Shown here: positions 19,995 through 30,329 of the stretch, piece by piece | Position numbering within the stretch: the first letter of the stretch is position 1 | Layout of the letters: every line of letters starts with the position of its first letter | Source: Forficula auricularia | Lineage: Eukaryota > Arthropoda > Insecta > Dermaptera > Forficulidae | Direction: 5' to 3' | NCBI GenBank assembly: GCA_024734495.1 | Contig: JALMQS010000273.1 | Coordinates: forward strand, 140,801-204,800 | DNA length: 64,000 nt | Program-made: the position numbers and the translations under genes | Notes under the pieces: model-generated | The model's input: the letters and a program-made list of their open reading frames with translations, nothing else | Told to the model about the DNA's origin: nothing | Databases searched by the model: none

Positions 19995-20448
19995 TTATAA
20001 TTTGAAAGTTTATATTGGGAAAATAAGGACAAGTTTTTTATGTGTGACTTTTTTATTTATCCACCAACGTTTCGTCGACTTTGCCGACTTCTTCAGGGCT
20101 TCAAATATGAGAAGAAAATGAAAAGTATTCTATTCTATTTTTATAAGAAGAACGGGGTTGCCTTATTTTGTATTTATGTGATTTCTGTTCTGTTTTGTAT
20201 TGATAAAGTTGTTATTATAAAGAGAAAATTTGTGTTTTTTGTGAATGTGCCAAATATCTTTTGAAAATTGTATTCTGATGGCCTTCAATGGTAACGAAGG
20301 TAATAAGAAAATTTAGACGAATGTGTGACATGACTATTTGAAGCCCTGAAGAAGTCGGCAAAGTCGACGAAACGTTGGTGGATAAATAAAAAAGTCACAC
20401 ATAAAAAACTTGTCCTTATTTTCCCAATATAAACTTTCAAATTATAAA
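19995..20448. repeat. Palindrome with CTGAAGA...GAAACG hammerhead-like motif in each arm
   Basis: The right arm (plus) reads GCCCTGAAGAAGTCGGCAAA then GTCGACGAAACGTTGGTGG. The left arm carries the same on the minus strand (20061-20105). The core CTGANGA/GAAA order is preserved with a GTCG/CGAC stem II. The position expected for cleavage is GTG, which a hammerhead should not cut. Confidence 0.7.
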
Positions 20449-20544
20449 TTAAATTATGGACGGAAATGATAATAATTATTTTATTTGTTGCATTTAAGTT
20501 TTTTGAAGTCGGTTTTATTTTTATTTTTTTATAAAAATTATCTT

Positions 20545-21280
20545 TATAATATAGGTTAATAAGTATTTACAAGATATTTGCCCAAGAAATTTCGAAAAGT
20601 CTGCTGTTGAGTTTATGTGAAAACCTAGACTAATATGAATAAGTGTTTGTTGTCTCGTTGTCTGATAAGAATATTGCTGATATGTTGAATGACGAAGAGT
20701 AGAAAATCCCCCCAGTGACTCATTGCGTGTGTTCGTAAAGCGAGAAGCAAAAATGGAAATGCTTTCCTGCAGGCATTCCAAATATGAAAAGATAAAAAAA
20801 AATAATCGTAAACTGGTGTCCGAAGTCACGAAGACATTGTTTTTATGTTCGGCATGGAGGGAGGGCTCGTAATGTCCATGGATGGTGTTTGCAAGGGAAT
20901 CAACCTGCTGCTGGTGGCCATCCTACCGAAAGGGGGGCCGACCCCCCTTGTCTTCCCCCCAGGGCGGCGCGTGGCAGAGCAGCGGGTGTCTTCGCGTTGT
21001 CCTAGTCCGCCACGCGCCGTCCTTTTCATTCAACCGAGCAATTGAAGATGGATGGAGGACACGAGTGCTTCCAACTTACAAACCCCGCCACCCCTCTGGA
21101 CCACCCAGGTTCCTTAGCTGGCTCGTTTCCATCCACCCACACACCCACAGCAAGAACAAGTGAAAGAAGGCGGATCTTGCTACTGGATGGGAATCCTTAA
21201 ACAACACTCGCATTTCACCTTCTCCCAACATACGAACAATATATTCAAATAATCCACCGTGATATTATCACATACTATTC
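20545..21280. other. GC-richer unique island
   Basis: Non-repeated, with a high-GC middle (20830-21130). Overlapping ORFs on both strands (67-102 codons) lack family features and disagree in strand. A G6C6-type palindrome (AAAGGGGGGCCGACCCCCCT) lies near 20929-20948. Candidate regulatory or transcribed non-coding DNA. Confidence 0.35.
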
Positions 21281-21360
21281 AAGGGCATTTGTGCCTGTTT
21301 CTGACCTATGTAACTATGTATGTCCGTCCCCCATCAAAAACAGTCGTCATGGTTACCAAT

Positions 21361-22470
21361 TTAAGGTAGTTGTTTCGCGACAATACTAGCATAAAGTTAA
21401 TGCTAGAGTATATATTATAGAACAGACAATAAGGATTCATAATTCATAAGCATAAGTTTATGTACCACTACTAGCCAATCCTGTGTTACTACAACACTTT
21501 AAGTTTTGGTTGCAACCCTTCTTGACCAGAGAATGGTTGACGATTTGACGATTTATCTCGAAGAAGCTCCCCGCAGAAAGGTCTGGTAACGCGCCCAAGC
21601 GATTCGACCTGTTTCAGGCCTGATGCTGATTTGATGGTAATTGAAGTAGGAGAGATGTATTTAAAGAAAGAGTATTATTTAATATTGGTTTTTTTTATTA
21701 GTTATTTTATAAATTTACTTTTCTCCATGCTGATGGCTGGAGAGCTTAAAACTCGTCTCTCAACTCCAATTGACAACTGACCACCCCAAATGGGCTTCAG
21801 CTTAGAACTGCCCTCTCTGACTGACTCAAACCTCCCTGAAGAGTCGAAATTTTAAAATTATTTCTCATAGGCCAAATTCTTAATTAGCGGGGCGTATCTT
21901 AAAATCATTGAGCCCTCCCATTTCTAGAAATTTAATCTCTAGAAATTTCCCACGCAAAAATGACTTTTACAATGGACATGTGTTAAGAGCCATTTGACAT
22001 TTTATGTTCAGGAAGTTGTAAAATCCCTTACCTATTGTAAAACAGTCACAATCGAGGATCAAAAGGGAAGCCGGCTGCCAAAATATTACCCTTAAGAATA
22101 ATTATATTTATATTTAAGGAAAAAATTCTCGACGACACAACACCTGTGCTCGTTTGACAAATCTGACAACATTGTCTGAGCTTGAAAATTTTTATCATAG
22201 AAGTGACAGATAAAATACATCGATTTATTAAACAAAGAGTTCTTAATAAACGATTGAAAGCTGTTGCGACAATGACTGAAGTTGAAAACGTCAAAAAAAG
22301 TACTAAACTTATCCATTTTATAGGTTAAATATATGCGATGTTTTGCCAGCTTGTTTTTAGGGTAAATTTTTCATTATTTATTCATTATTATCTCAGAAAC
22401 TGACTGTGTTGTAACTATGAATTAAAATTTTCTTAAAACATGTATTTGTTATTGTTTGTCATTTACAACC
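21361..22470 (+). mobile_element. TTAA-flanked element, interrupted copy
   Basis: The left end starts TTAAGGTAGTTGTTTCGCGA at 21361 and follows the 14796 copy to about 21490. The element resumes at about 22138 (TGTGCTCGTTTGACAAATCT) and runs to about 22470, where it is truncated before the right TIR. About 645 bp of foreign DNA separates the parts. The resumed part retains the start of the small ORF (MTDKIHRFIKQRVLNKR) before losing the frame. Confidence 0.7.
21493..22137. other. Inserted segment with a short open stretch
   Basis: Not recognised. On the minus strand about 21630-21500 is open and reads QVESLGRVTRPFCGELLRD, then SSNRQPFSGQEG. It looks coding-like but is too short to place. It may be a fragment of another element. 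Confidence 0.3.
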
Positions 22471-22579
22471 CCCCCCCCCCTCCCACCCTTAATTTTGAAC
22501 CAGGTGTCAAAATTTTAATTAAGATATAATATTATTTTTATTCGAATAAATTTAAATCTCATAGAGTAAGAATGCGTAC

Positions 22580-22659
22580 CGTAGTCCTGACTTGTCGACG
22601 ACTTGAACTACTGTTGGGCCGAGATGTCTCCGTCCCACAAACCAATCTCCCATTTTCAG
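22580..22659 (-). CDS. Candidate 80-nt coding exon, unidentified gene
   Basis: Minus strand: a CTTTTCTTTTAG acceptor with a pyrimidine tract, then 80 nt of GC-balanced sequence, then ACTACG followed by GTACGC. Two frames are open. One begins LKMGDWFVGRRHLGP and fits in phase with the 25598-25543 block upstream and the 9805-9759 block downstream. The other reads ENGRLVCGTETSRPNSSSSR, which looks like a Ser/Arg-rich linker. The acceptor is strong and the donor weaker. Protein not recognised. Confidence 0.5.
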
Positions 22660-23339
22660 CTAAAAGAAAAGAAACACACACATGAATAAATAATAATAAA
22701 AAAATTAATTGTATTATATGGGATATCATCGAAAAATAAATAATTCAAATGGCCTATGTTTAGATAGTAGCGAATTACTTTTGCAAAAACTCAATTATTT
22801 AAGAAAAAAAGAGACAAAAATAAATTATGAAATATTATATATATTCACCTTCGATGGATTCAGTGGACGATCGATCTATCTCTTGTATTTCTCATAGTCT
22901 CCAGATGATGAATACAAGCTTTTTTGAGTGAATACACCTAGAACACTTGACATAAACATTAGTAGAAAACCCCCTTTTTTTACTAATTTAGTCATCAAGA
23001 CGTATGTAGTAAACGAAATAAATCCCTTTAAATCGCGAAAAATTCAAATTTTATTTCATCCAAATCAAATTCTTATAATTTGAAATATCAGAAGTAAAAT
23101 TCGAATTCTTATAATCGGACTTCGAGAGAGCCTGAAGACGTATGTATCAGTGAGAGTGGCCTTGATTTTTGGAATACGGATAGAACGAGAGACCAGGGCG
23201 AGCTGAAAGAGATCCTACCTAACATTTCCACTTGCCTCATCTGACATAAATTATAAATACCATGTTCATATTTCAGTATATTTATCAGATATGGGGGTAA
23301 AAATGAAAAACCTTATTAGGCAAGTGGTTAAATATGTGA
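22660..23339. other. Intron-like AT-rich DNA
   Basis: No repeats or ORFs that I can support. Confidence 0.3.
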
Positions 23340-23995
23340 GAAAAAGAACTTTAAGTGTAACGCAGTGCACCGTCTCCGCCAACCGGCCGGCAGAGCCCTC
23401 GTGCCCCTAGCCACAAGGCAGCCGCTCTTCTTCCTTAGGCTAGTCCTGAGGAAGCAACGGACAACCTTCTGGTCTTCGTTCTAGTCCATAGAGCCACCTC
23501 AAATCCGCCCTCAAAGACACAAAGTCACCAGGCTCCCATTACCACCCCATTGTTCCATTTGAACAAGGCGTCAAGCGACGACTTTTCGGTAAGACACAAA
23601 ACATGCAAGCACATGCAAGATGAACCTGGACCTCGATCTTTAGAAATCCGATCGAATCGGTCACTTCCCTCGTGACTCGTTCATGGGTCCAACAAATGGG
23701 TGGCGTCGATTTTAGCTCTCTTGTGGGTCTTAATACTAAAATAACCTTAAAACTAAATTGGAGGGCACAAGAGAGGGAAACACATCACAAAATATCCCTA
23801 AGAGGCCTAAGATAGACGACACCGCATTTGCTGTCTCCAGGAAGAAAATCAAAGGGAAGAGTGCAGGTCCCCAACACAGAAAGAGAAAACGTCATCGTTG
23901 GCATGGCATATCATCCCACCCTCCCTCTAAACTATATACTCAATTGCATACTACATCTACTAAAACTGTGAATTTAATTTTAATAATTTTCTAAC
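23340..23995. other. GC-richer unique island
   Basis: Mixed-composition, non-repeated DNA. A 78-codon plus-strand ORF (23758-23994) is rich in K/R in its middle (RKRKRHRWH) but has no recognised domain. Candidate non-coding or regulatory sequence inside the putative minus-strand gene. Confidence 0.3.
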
Positions 23996-24089
23996 ACATA
24001 TTCTGAATCTAAGAATTAAATTTAATATTAAAATAGCGATGAATCCCATCGGTGGTCGAGGCGTTGAAACCTGAAAATCCCTACGCAAA

Positions 24090-25012
24090 ATGTAGGTACT
24101 ATTCTAACACTTTGTGAAGATCCTCCAATGGCTCCCTTGTTGCTTCACTACAGATGAAAATGAAATGGGGATCTGAAAATCCTAATCTGATTTTCTTTTA
24201 CGTTAAAAATTTAATAATTTCAAGAAAAAAATTATTGAAAAATGAAATGATTAGAGTAATTTTAATTTATTTATGATATTAAGAATTACAAAAAATTGAA
24301 GAATAAAATAAAATGAAAATTTAAGCTATGATTGAGATTATTTTGATCTAAAATTGCATTTACGAAACATTTATGGCCAAGTTATTTAATTCAAAATTGA
24401 TTAAATTATAATTGAAAGGTAAAATTTTAATATGATATATGAAAATAAGTTAGGTATTATATTTAGTGATTATAGCTAGAGGGTTGCTGTAAAAGAAAAA
24501 ACATCCTAATTATTTGCCTACTATAATCTAGCTATAAAAATCCCTTTGAAAGCTTTAACTAAATGCCATGCTAAAAAAATATAATACTCATATTTGGTGC
24601 GCTGTAATGTGTCGAATGTGATAAAAGAGAGCACCGAAACGTCGCTAAAGTAAAGTATTCATGAAAAAGAACAGAAAAATCAAATTAGAAATTGTACAAA
24701 TGAATTTTAAATAAAATATTAAGATGAATGAAAGTAATTTATGAATGAAAAATTTACTCTACTCTAGCATTTTTGATAAGAATTTTAAATAAAGAGCATT
24801 GGAAATCTCTGAAATAAGGGAGATTTAATTTGTAACAAAAGAAAGTTTGATGGATAATGAAAAATAATGAAATCTTCAATAGAATATCTTTGAAATTACG
24901 AAAGCAGAAGATATACCTATAGAATAAATACTAACCTCGTCGTTAAAAGAAAAGGCTAAACTCGCAGGCAGCCGATGATCTCGTTGCTCATATCAGGTGA
25001 TTTTGACACCTT
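24090..25012. repeat. Diverged segmental duplication, unit 1
   Basis: Matches 25660-27560 in order. Shared blocks: AAATG(G)GGA/TCT.AAAATCCTAAT; a GCTGTAAAA(G)AAAA block with CTAGAG; CTCA(T/A)(A)TTTGGTG; GAAATC(T/C)CT(G)A..A(A)GGG; and an end block CATCGGCTG(C/T)CTGCGAG with ACTAACCTCG. The second unit is longer because of inserted elements. It appears to duplicate exon-like blocks too. Confidence 0.45.
24932..25012 (-). CDS. Candidate exon, paralogous to 27486-27560
   Basis: Minus strand: ACACCTTTTCTTAAAG-type lead, then a block ending ACGACGAG before GTTAGT. One frame, in phase from the 25598-25543 block, reads VSKSPDMSNEIIGCLRV and stops. Another frame reads HRLPASLAFSFNDE to the donor. 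The duplicate near 27.5 kb reads VIGCLRD and then stops at the same place. Either these are alternative C-termini or both are fragments of a dispersed repeat. I cannot decide. Confidence 0.3.
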
Positions 25013-25154
25013 TAAGAAAATTATTGCAAAATTAGTATAAGTACTACATATATATGAGAGAGGAACATTTGAAATTAAACTATAGATATAAACCAAATTA
25101 AATTAAATTTAATTTATTTCCTTGGAAAGACTGACTGGTAAGCGAAATAAGTAG

Positions 25155-25414
25155 GTTATAATGAAAGGCAGTCCAAATTATTAAAAATTTTTATTCAAAT
25201 ACCGACGTTTCGAAGTCCTTTTCTCTCCTTCTTCAGGGTAATGAATAGTTATTGATGGGTGAGTATAACTTGGGTCCCATTTGTCTCTCTTTTCAGTGAT
25301 AACAACAATATTACAATACTTTTCACCATTATATCACAAGTGTAGCCTAGTCAGTCCGAAACGTCGGTATTTGAATAAAAAATTTAAATAATTTGGACTG
25401 CCTTTCATTATAAC
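25155..25414. repeat. Palindrome with hammerhead-like motif
   Basis: The arms are inverted copies of GAAAGGCAGTCCAAATTATT and TTATTCAAATACCGACGTTT. The left arm holds a full minus-strand motif (CCCTGAAGAAGGAGAG, hairpin, ACTTCGAAACGTCGGTA). In the right arm only the second half (CCGAAACGTCGGTA) remains. The middle is unrelated AT-rich DNA. Confidence 0.75.
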
Positions 25415-25542
25415 CAAATTAAATTTTTAATTTGAAAAAGAAGAAATCACTCTAATGAGAATTATCTAAAAAAATATTACATTCAAAAATTAAGTTTGAA
25501 ATTACTATTAAAGAAATAAATAAATATAGGTAAGAGATTTAC

Positions 25543-25598
25543 CTGAGAGTCATGATGCACGAGACTGGTGGTCATCTCGATGAAACGATAGCTTCTTC
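25543..25598 (-). CDS. Candidate 56-nt coding exon, unidentified gene
   Basis: Minus strand: TATTTTCATAG acceptor, 56 nt, then CTCAG before GTAAAT, a good donor. Only one frame is open to the donor: RSYRFIEMTTSLVHHDSQ. It starts two bases into a codon. The preceding block (25711-25663) ends with the one base needed to make Gly, so the two join without a break. Codon use is balanced in an AT-rich background. No known domain was recognised. Confidence 0.55.
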
Positions 25599-25662
25599 CT
25601 ATGAAAATAAACAGCCATGAATTTAATGGTATATATGATTATAAATATAATTTTTAAATTAC

Positions 25663-25711
25663 CTGATTTTATCCAAAAGCGAATCCCTCGTTGGGTGACA
25701 TTAATGATGAA
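25663..25711 (-). CDS. Candidate 49-nt coding exon, unidentified gene
   Basis: Minus strand: CCATTTTTAG acceptor, then 49 nt ending AATCAG before GTAATT. The open frame reads FIINVTQRGIRFWIKS and leaves one base that completes a codon with the next block, 64 bp downstream. That 64-bp intron is short but plausible for an insect. A diverged counterpart without a good donor lies at about 24160-24120. Unidentified protein. Confidence 0.5.
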
Positions 25712-26387
25712 CTAAAAATGGGGTACTCAAAATTTCTAATTCTATGTTCTATTTATGATAAATATTGAATAATTTCAAGAAAATGGTCTAAAATTAAATT
25801 ATTAAATGATTTTAATCCATTAATGAATTGACCAATAATTAAATTTACTAAATATTTACTTAATTTATTTAAATTTTTTGAACAATTGGTTTAAAATAAT
25901 TATTGAAAGCAAGAACTTTAAAATCTAAAATGAATTTATTTTAAATGGAATTAAATTAAATATTAAAATGTAATATATCTGATTCTAGCTAGAGTGGTAT
26001 GCTGTAAAAAAAACACTTAAAAATTAATTATATGAAAAAATGATATACTCAAGTTTGGTGACTGTTGAATCGAATGAAGAAGAAGAGCAGCAAGACATCA
26101 ATGAAGTGGATGATCCATAAAAGAGAAAATAGAAATATGTTAGAAAATAAGAAATTGTATAAATCAATATTAAATGTGATGATAAAGGTAAGATTGAAAA
26201 AAAGCTTTACTAATGAGAAATTTATTTTACCAAATCATTGAAATCCCTAAGACAAAGGGGAAGTTGATTTGTCAATCAAAGAATACCATAATTGATATTT
26301 GATTGATAACACAGGACAACAAAAAAAATGTTTGTAAAAACTTTTTAAACCAATTTGTCTTAATCTTATGTATTTTTGGGTGCTGAA

Positions 26388-26812
26388 CACGGATGCAAAC
26401 GATACGTTTCAGAAACATCGATGGTTCAGTAGTAAAACATCGATGTTTACCATCGATGTTTTTCTATATGATGTTTTTTACATCGAAGTTCCAAGGTTCT
26501 AAGATAGCTGAAGCAACAATAACGCAACAAAGAAACCGTTTGACAAAACGCTTTCAAAACTATTATTTTTAAATTCAGTTACTAAATAAATTGCTCTTGT
26601 TTTGGAACAATGTCTATTATGAGAGTCACGTGAATATTGTATAACCTTCTAATAAAAAATTAACAACTTAAATCGTATTTTATATTATACCAAAAAAAAC
26701 TATTGATGGATGACACGATACAATGATGTTTTCTAGGCGATGTATCGATACGTCGATTTTTTATATATATTATATCGATGTATCGTTTTTTTAACAATGT
26801 TTGCATCCCTAG
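26388..26812. mobile_element. hAT-type MITE rich in CATCGATG
   Basis: The ends are imperfect inverted repeats: CGGATGCAAACGATAC at the left and TTTGCATCCCTA at the right. An exact flanking duplication GTGCTGAAC (26380-26388 and 26812-26820) fits an 8-bp hAT target site. ATCGATG palindromes crowd the left end (26417-26480), and ATGTATCGATACGTCGAT the right end. No ORF. Confidence 0.7.
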
Positions 26813-26820
26813 TGCTGAAC

Positions 26821-27480
26821 AACGTACCTATTTGATATCAGTTTTTTTTATCACCCACAATTTCCTACAATATGACCTCGATTATATATTTTCAAAAATT
26901 GGAAAAATTTGATATATAAAAATTAAAAATCATAGTTTTTTTTTATTAAGTTACAATTTTACTTACAATAATATTTATTAAATTACCAAAATAGGAATAT
27001 TAGTTTTTCTAAGGGCCATTGTTTTTTGGACCAATGTAGATCCCTTGCTCTGCTGTCCCAATCACATATAAAACATGGAAACTTTGTAAATCCCTTTTGT
27101 CAACCAAGGACCATGGAGACAACTTTTAAATCTCCACACACCATCCAATCATGAGCTGTATAGTAAATTTTCTGTAAAATTATAATAAGATTTTCCTAAG
27201 TTTCCTTCATATGGGCTGAATGAGAAACAGCCAATGGAGCATAAGTAATTCTATTATGTTCCAAAATGTGAGAAATTGGTGGGTAATACGACTTTTTTAT
27301 TATTATTTTCAGAATCAGCACATAAAATAAGAGAGGAATTAGTTAAAATTATTGAAATAGTTTTTTCATCGTTGGCCTGTGTAATTTGAAAAAAATAAAC
27401 CTATATGAGAAAATGTTTTAATTGTCCTATATATTTTTTTTAATTTTTCTAAAGAATTTAGAAATATAATAAATGGGTCA
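26821..27480. other. AT-rich DNA, part of duplication unit 2
   Basis: No element ends or ORFs that I can support. It contains short direct matches to unit 1 flanks. Confidence 0.3.
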
Positions 27481-27485
27481 GTATA

Positions 27486-27560
27486 CTAACCTCGGGGTTA
27501 AAATAGGAGGCTTAATCTCGCAGACAGCCGATGACCTTATCCGTCAAAATGACTGTCGTT
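27486..27560 (-). CDS. Exon-like block paralogous to 24932-25012
   Basis: Minus strand: GTCATCGGCTGTCTGCGAGA, then CCCCGAG before GTTAGT. In the frame shared with the other copy it reads VIGCLRD and stops. In the alternative frame it carries a one-base insertion relative to the other copy. The upstream sequence (27650-27560) reads like a repeat, so this could be a transposon fragment that mimics an exon. Confidence 0.25.
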
Positions 27561-27999
27561 GGTGATTACTAGAGAAGGATCCTGGGAAATTGTTCCCGAG
27601 AGTGGTGTCCCGTTGCCTTCCTCTGGATTAAGTGAGATGTTTCGTATTTTCGGCATAGATGAAAATTATTCTAGCCAGATCGATCCCGAGTAAGCTCGAA
27701 GTCTATTAGCCAGATCATCTTTAAAAAATAAATTATAATTAATCAAAGGGCTTGTCCTTTATCCTTATCAATAACAAGAGCATATTCACAATTGAACAAA
27801 TGTCTTTTCATGCAGCCTCAAACATAATTCTAATCTGCCAAACCATCCATGAAACCAGTGGTTAAATATATTAAAATTCATTTTTTTCTCTATTTTTTCT
27901 ATGATTTGAACTACTGGTTTCATGGATGGGGTGGATGGCAAATTGAAATTATGTTTGATATTACATGATATTATAGTCCAGTGCTCAAATGGGCACCTA

Positions 28000-29060
28000 T
28001 GGAAAAAGTTTGGGGTAGTTCTGATTTTTTTGCATATATATGTTTTTTGGGCGCTGAATCCAAATCTGAGGTCTCCCACCAAAATTTCGTGACGCAACAT
28101 TGTAGAAAATGCAAAAAAAGAGGTGAAAACTCCAATTTTTTGGCGGTTTTTCGCTTATAACTCGAAAACTATCAACTTTTCGTAATAACCTTCCATTCAA
28201 AATGAAAATTCATGCAATTTACTACAAATTTCATTACTTAGATTTTTTATCCGACCCCCCCCCCTCCCCCTCGGATCACCCAAAAACTTGCACGTTTTTC
28301 GATATTTTCCTATTTTGACCATGAAGGAGCACGTTTTCGACAAATACCACACTATGCATTTTTAAACTAAATTGAATTTGCTACAATTGAAACAAAGTTT
28401 AATGTTAATTGGATAAATGGTAATCCGTGTCGCAATGAGGTTGAAGTTTTGAAAAACTGTAATTTTTTGCAAAAAAATCGCAGTTTTTCCATCATAAAAT
28501 GAAAACCACTCATCCGAGAAACTTGATCCATATCTCATTCTTTAGGGAACTTTGTTGACTTGAACGTTTACTTGGACAATTTTTTTGTTAAAAGACTTAG
28601 ATTTTATAGATATCTAGTATTTTCCATGACAGGATATGATCCAATTCCTCAGAAGTATCATGGAAAATGCTGGATATCTATAAATCTAAGACTTTTATAA
28701 AAAAGTAGCCCAAGTAAACGTTCAAGTCAATAAAATTCCCTGGAGAATGAGACAGGAATCAAGTTTCTAGAATGAGTGGTTTTTAATTTATGAAGGAAAA
28801 ACTGCGATTTTTTGCAAAAAATTACAGTTTTTCAAAACTTCAACCTCATTGCGACACGGATTACCATTTATCCAATTAACATTAAACTTTGTTTGAATTG
28901 TAGTAAATTCAATTTAGTTTAAAAATTCATAGAGTGGTATTTATTTCACCTTTTTTTGCATTTTCTACAATGTTTTGGTGGGAGACTTCAGATTTGGATT
29001 CAGCGCCCCAAAAAACATATATATGCAAAAAATCAGAACTACCCCAAAACTTTCCTGATA
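28000..29060. mobile_element. 1-kb foldback element, family H
   Basis: Long inverted arms (about 28005-28620 and 28640-29055) share GGGTAGTTCTGATTTTT, ATTTGGATTCAGCGC, ACATTGTAGAAAATGC and TTGCGACACGGATTACCATT. They meet around GGATATCTATAAATCTAAG. The left arm is longer, with a C-rich tract at 28255-28270. Fragments of the same family are at 49330-50040 and 62525-62830. The overlapping minus-strand ORFs (67 and 104 codons) are artefacts. Confidence 0.85.
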
Positions 29061-29408
29061 AAAACACAATTTGACTGGACTAATTATTACTACAAGCTAA
29101 TTCATTAAGAAAATGCATTGAATCAGGTATATACTAAAAATAATAGGTTAATTATTTTTTATTATGTGTTCCAGATAAATTAAATGAGATCCGAATCATA
29201 CTCTTTTAAAAAACAATTTCAGTACTCACTAAGTTGGAGAAACTCCGAAAAATTTGCTTAATAATTATTTATTAATGGTCTTGGATTTGTGATATTGTGA
29301 GATGACGTTTGATCAAGGTCTTGTTGAGTAAATAGGTTTAAGAATAATCCAGATTGAGCTGCCAATAAAACACAACAAATTACAATCATATAGTGAATAT
29401 TATTTCAG

Positions 29409-29414
29409 TTTATT
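29409..29414 (-). terminator. Polyadenylation signal AATAAA
   Basis: Minus-strand AATAAA about 55 nt beyond the stop codon at 29468-29466. The spacing suits a 3' end for the exon at 29607. Confidence 0.35.
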
Positions 29415-29448
29415 GTTAGTAAAAAAGTTAATAGAATATTGTACTCAC

Positions 29449-29607
29449 CAAAAATTCAAGCCTTATCATTTTTCCACAATGGCAGCGAGCTCCTCAGGGG
29501 TCGGCGTCGTCAATTTGGGCCGAAAAAGTGTTGGGGCGGGGGGGGGGGGAATAAGACAAATTGTAATTAGCCGTGGAGGGGGCATCGCTCTGCCCTCTTG
29601 TTAAGAC
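29449..29607 (-). CDS. Candidate exon / alternative last exon with a 12-C tract
   Basis: Minus strand: CTTTTTCCACAG, a strong acceptor. The frame set by the 32315-32271 block reads VLTRGQSDAPSTANYNLSYS and enters a run of 12 C (29549-29538). As printed, the frame then goes out of register and stops at 29496-29494. With one C fewer it would read APTLFRPKLTTPTPEELAAI and stop at 29468-29466, just before AATAAA. That second reading looks far more protein-like. A GTGAGT donor also follows at 29448. This may be an alternative last exon with a homopolymer error or polymorphism. Protein not recognised. Confidence 0.5.
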
Positions 29608-29924
29608 CTGTGGAAAAAGAATTAATTTCAATCATGACGCCTCCTACCGACCAGTCTTAAAAGATTCGCTCAAAGAGGATTAATTTTTTATTTTTTATTA
29701 AAAAAAATAAATAAATAACAAAATTAATAATAAAAATCATTGAAAAAAATGTATGATAAATTTTTTAGAAAATAAAATATTATTTTAAAATGTTTTTGCA
29801 ACGAAATTTTCTCTGGTAGAAATTTTAATTGAAAGTAATGGAAGGCAGCCCAGAGGTAGTGAGGAAAGAAAAAATTAACACATATAAAATAAGGTGTAAT
29901 TTATTGGAATCCTTCCTCCTTTCC

Positions 29925-29975
29925 TTTCAAACCGACGTTTCGGAGGATTTTTCCCTCCTTCTTCAGGGTTTCAAA
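29925..29975 (-). ncRNA. Hammerhead-like motif, CTGAAGA type
   Basis: CTGAAGA (position 7 is free in hammerheads), stem II GGAGG/CCTCC, GAAAC, a minimal GTCG loop, and GTT as cleavage triplet. Outer CCTTT/AAAGG could form stem I. Confidence 0.4.
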
Positions 29976-30049
29976 GGGTCAATGAATGAAACAAATAAAA
30001 TAAAATAATAAGAGAAGAAGGAAACATTTTATTTGTTTCATTCATTGAC

Positions 30050-30105
30050 CCTTTGAAACCCTGAAGAAGGAGGGAAAAATCCTCCGAAACGTCGGTTTAA
30101 AAGGA
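30050..30105 (+). ncRNA. Hammerhead-like motif, CTGAAGA type, inverted partner
   Basis: Same core as the partner on the other arm: CTGAAGA 30061-30067, GAAAC 30086-30090, GTCGGTT following. Confidence 0.4.
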
Positions 30106-30329
30106 AAGGAGGAAGGATTCCAATAAATTACACCTTATTTTATATGTGTTAATTTTTCTTTCCTCACTACCTCTGGGCTGCCTTCCATTACTTTCAATTA
30201 TTATTTTAAAATATTTTCAAAATTTTAATAATAATAGATATTAATTTCATATATAGGATTTATCCTGGTAAGTTATATTGTTATCCAATAATACAATATT
30301 TAAATTTAAATTTAAATAAAATAAAATGA

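Larger units (their letters stand above)
19623..20457. mobile_element. Insertion inside family A copy 2, including a palindrome
   Basis: The interrupting DNA has two parts. 19640-19990 carries a minus-strand hammerhead-like motif (19712-19768). 19995-20448 is a palindrome with perfect arms of about 110 bp (TTTGAAAGTTTATATTGGG to CTTCTTCAGGGCTTC, inverted at 20338-20448). The 74-codon ORF at 20040 is a by-product. Confidence 0.75.
29827..30199. repeat. Near-perfect palindrome, hammerhead-like motif in each arm
   Basis: Arms of about 165 bp (AATTGAAAGTAATGGAAGGC to ATTCATTGACCCTTTGAAA) are inverted about a 40-bp centre. Each arm holds CCCTGAAGAAGGAGGG, a loop, CCTCCGAAACGTCGGTT, on opposite strands (29925-29975 minus, 30050-30105 plus). 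Very high arm identity implies recent origin or correction. Confidence 0.85.

Noticed and set aside
23758..23994. 78-codon ORF with a basic RKRKRHRWH stretch
   Set aside because: Looks like a nuclear protein fragment, but there is no second motif, no splice partner and an AT-driven tail. Chance cannot be excluded.
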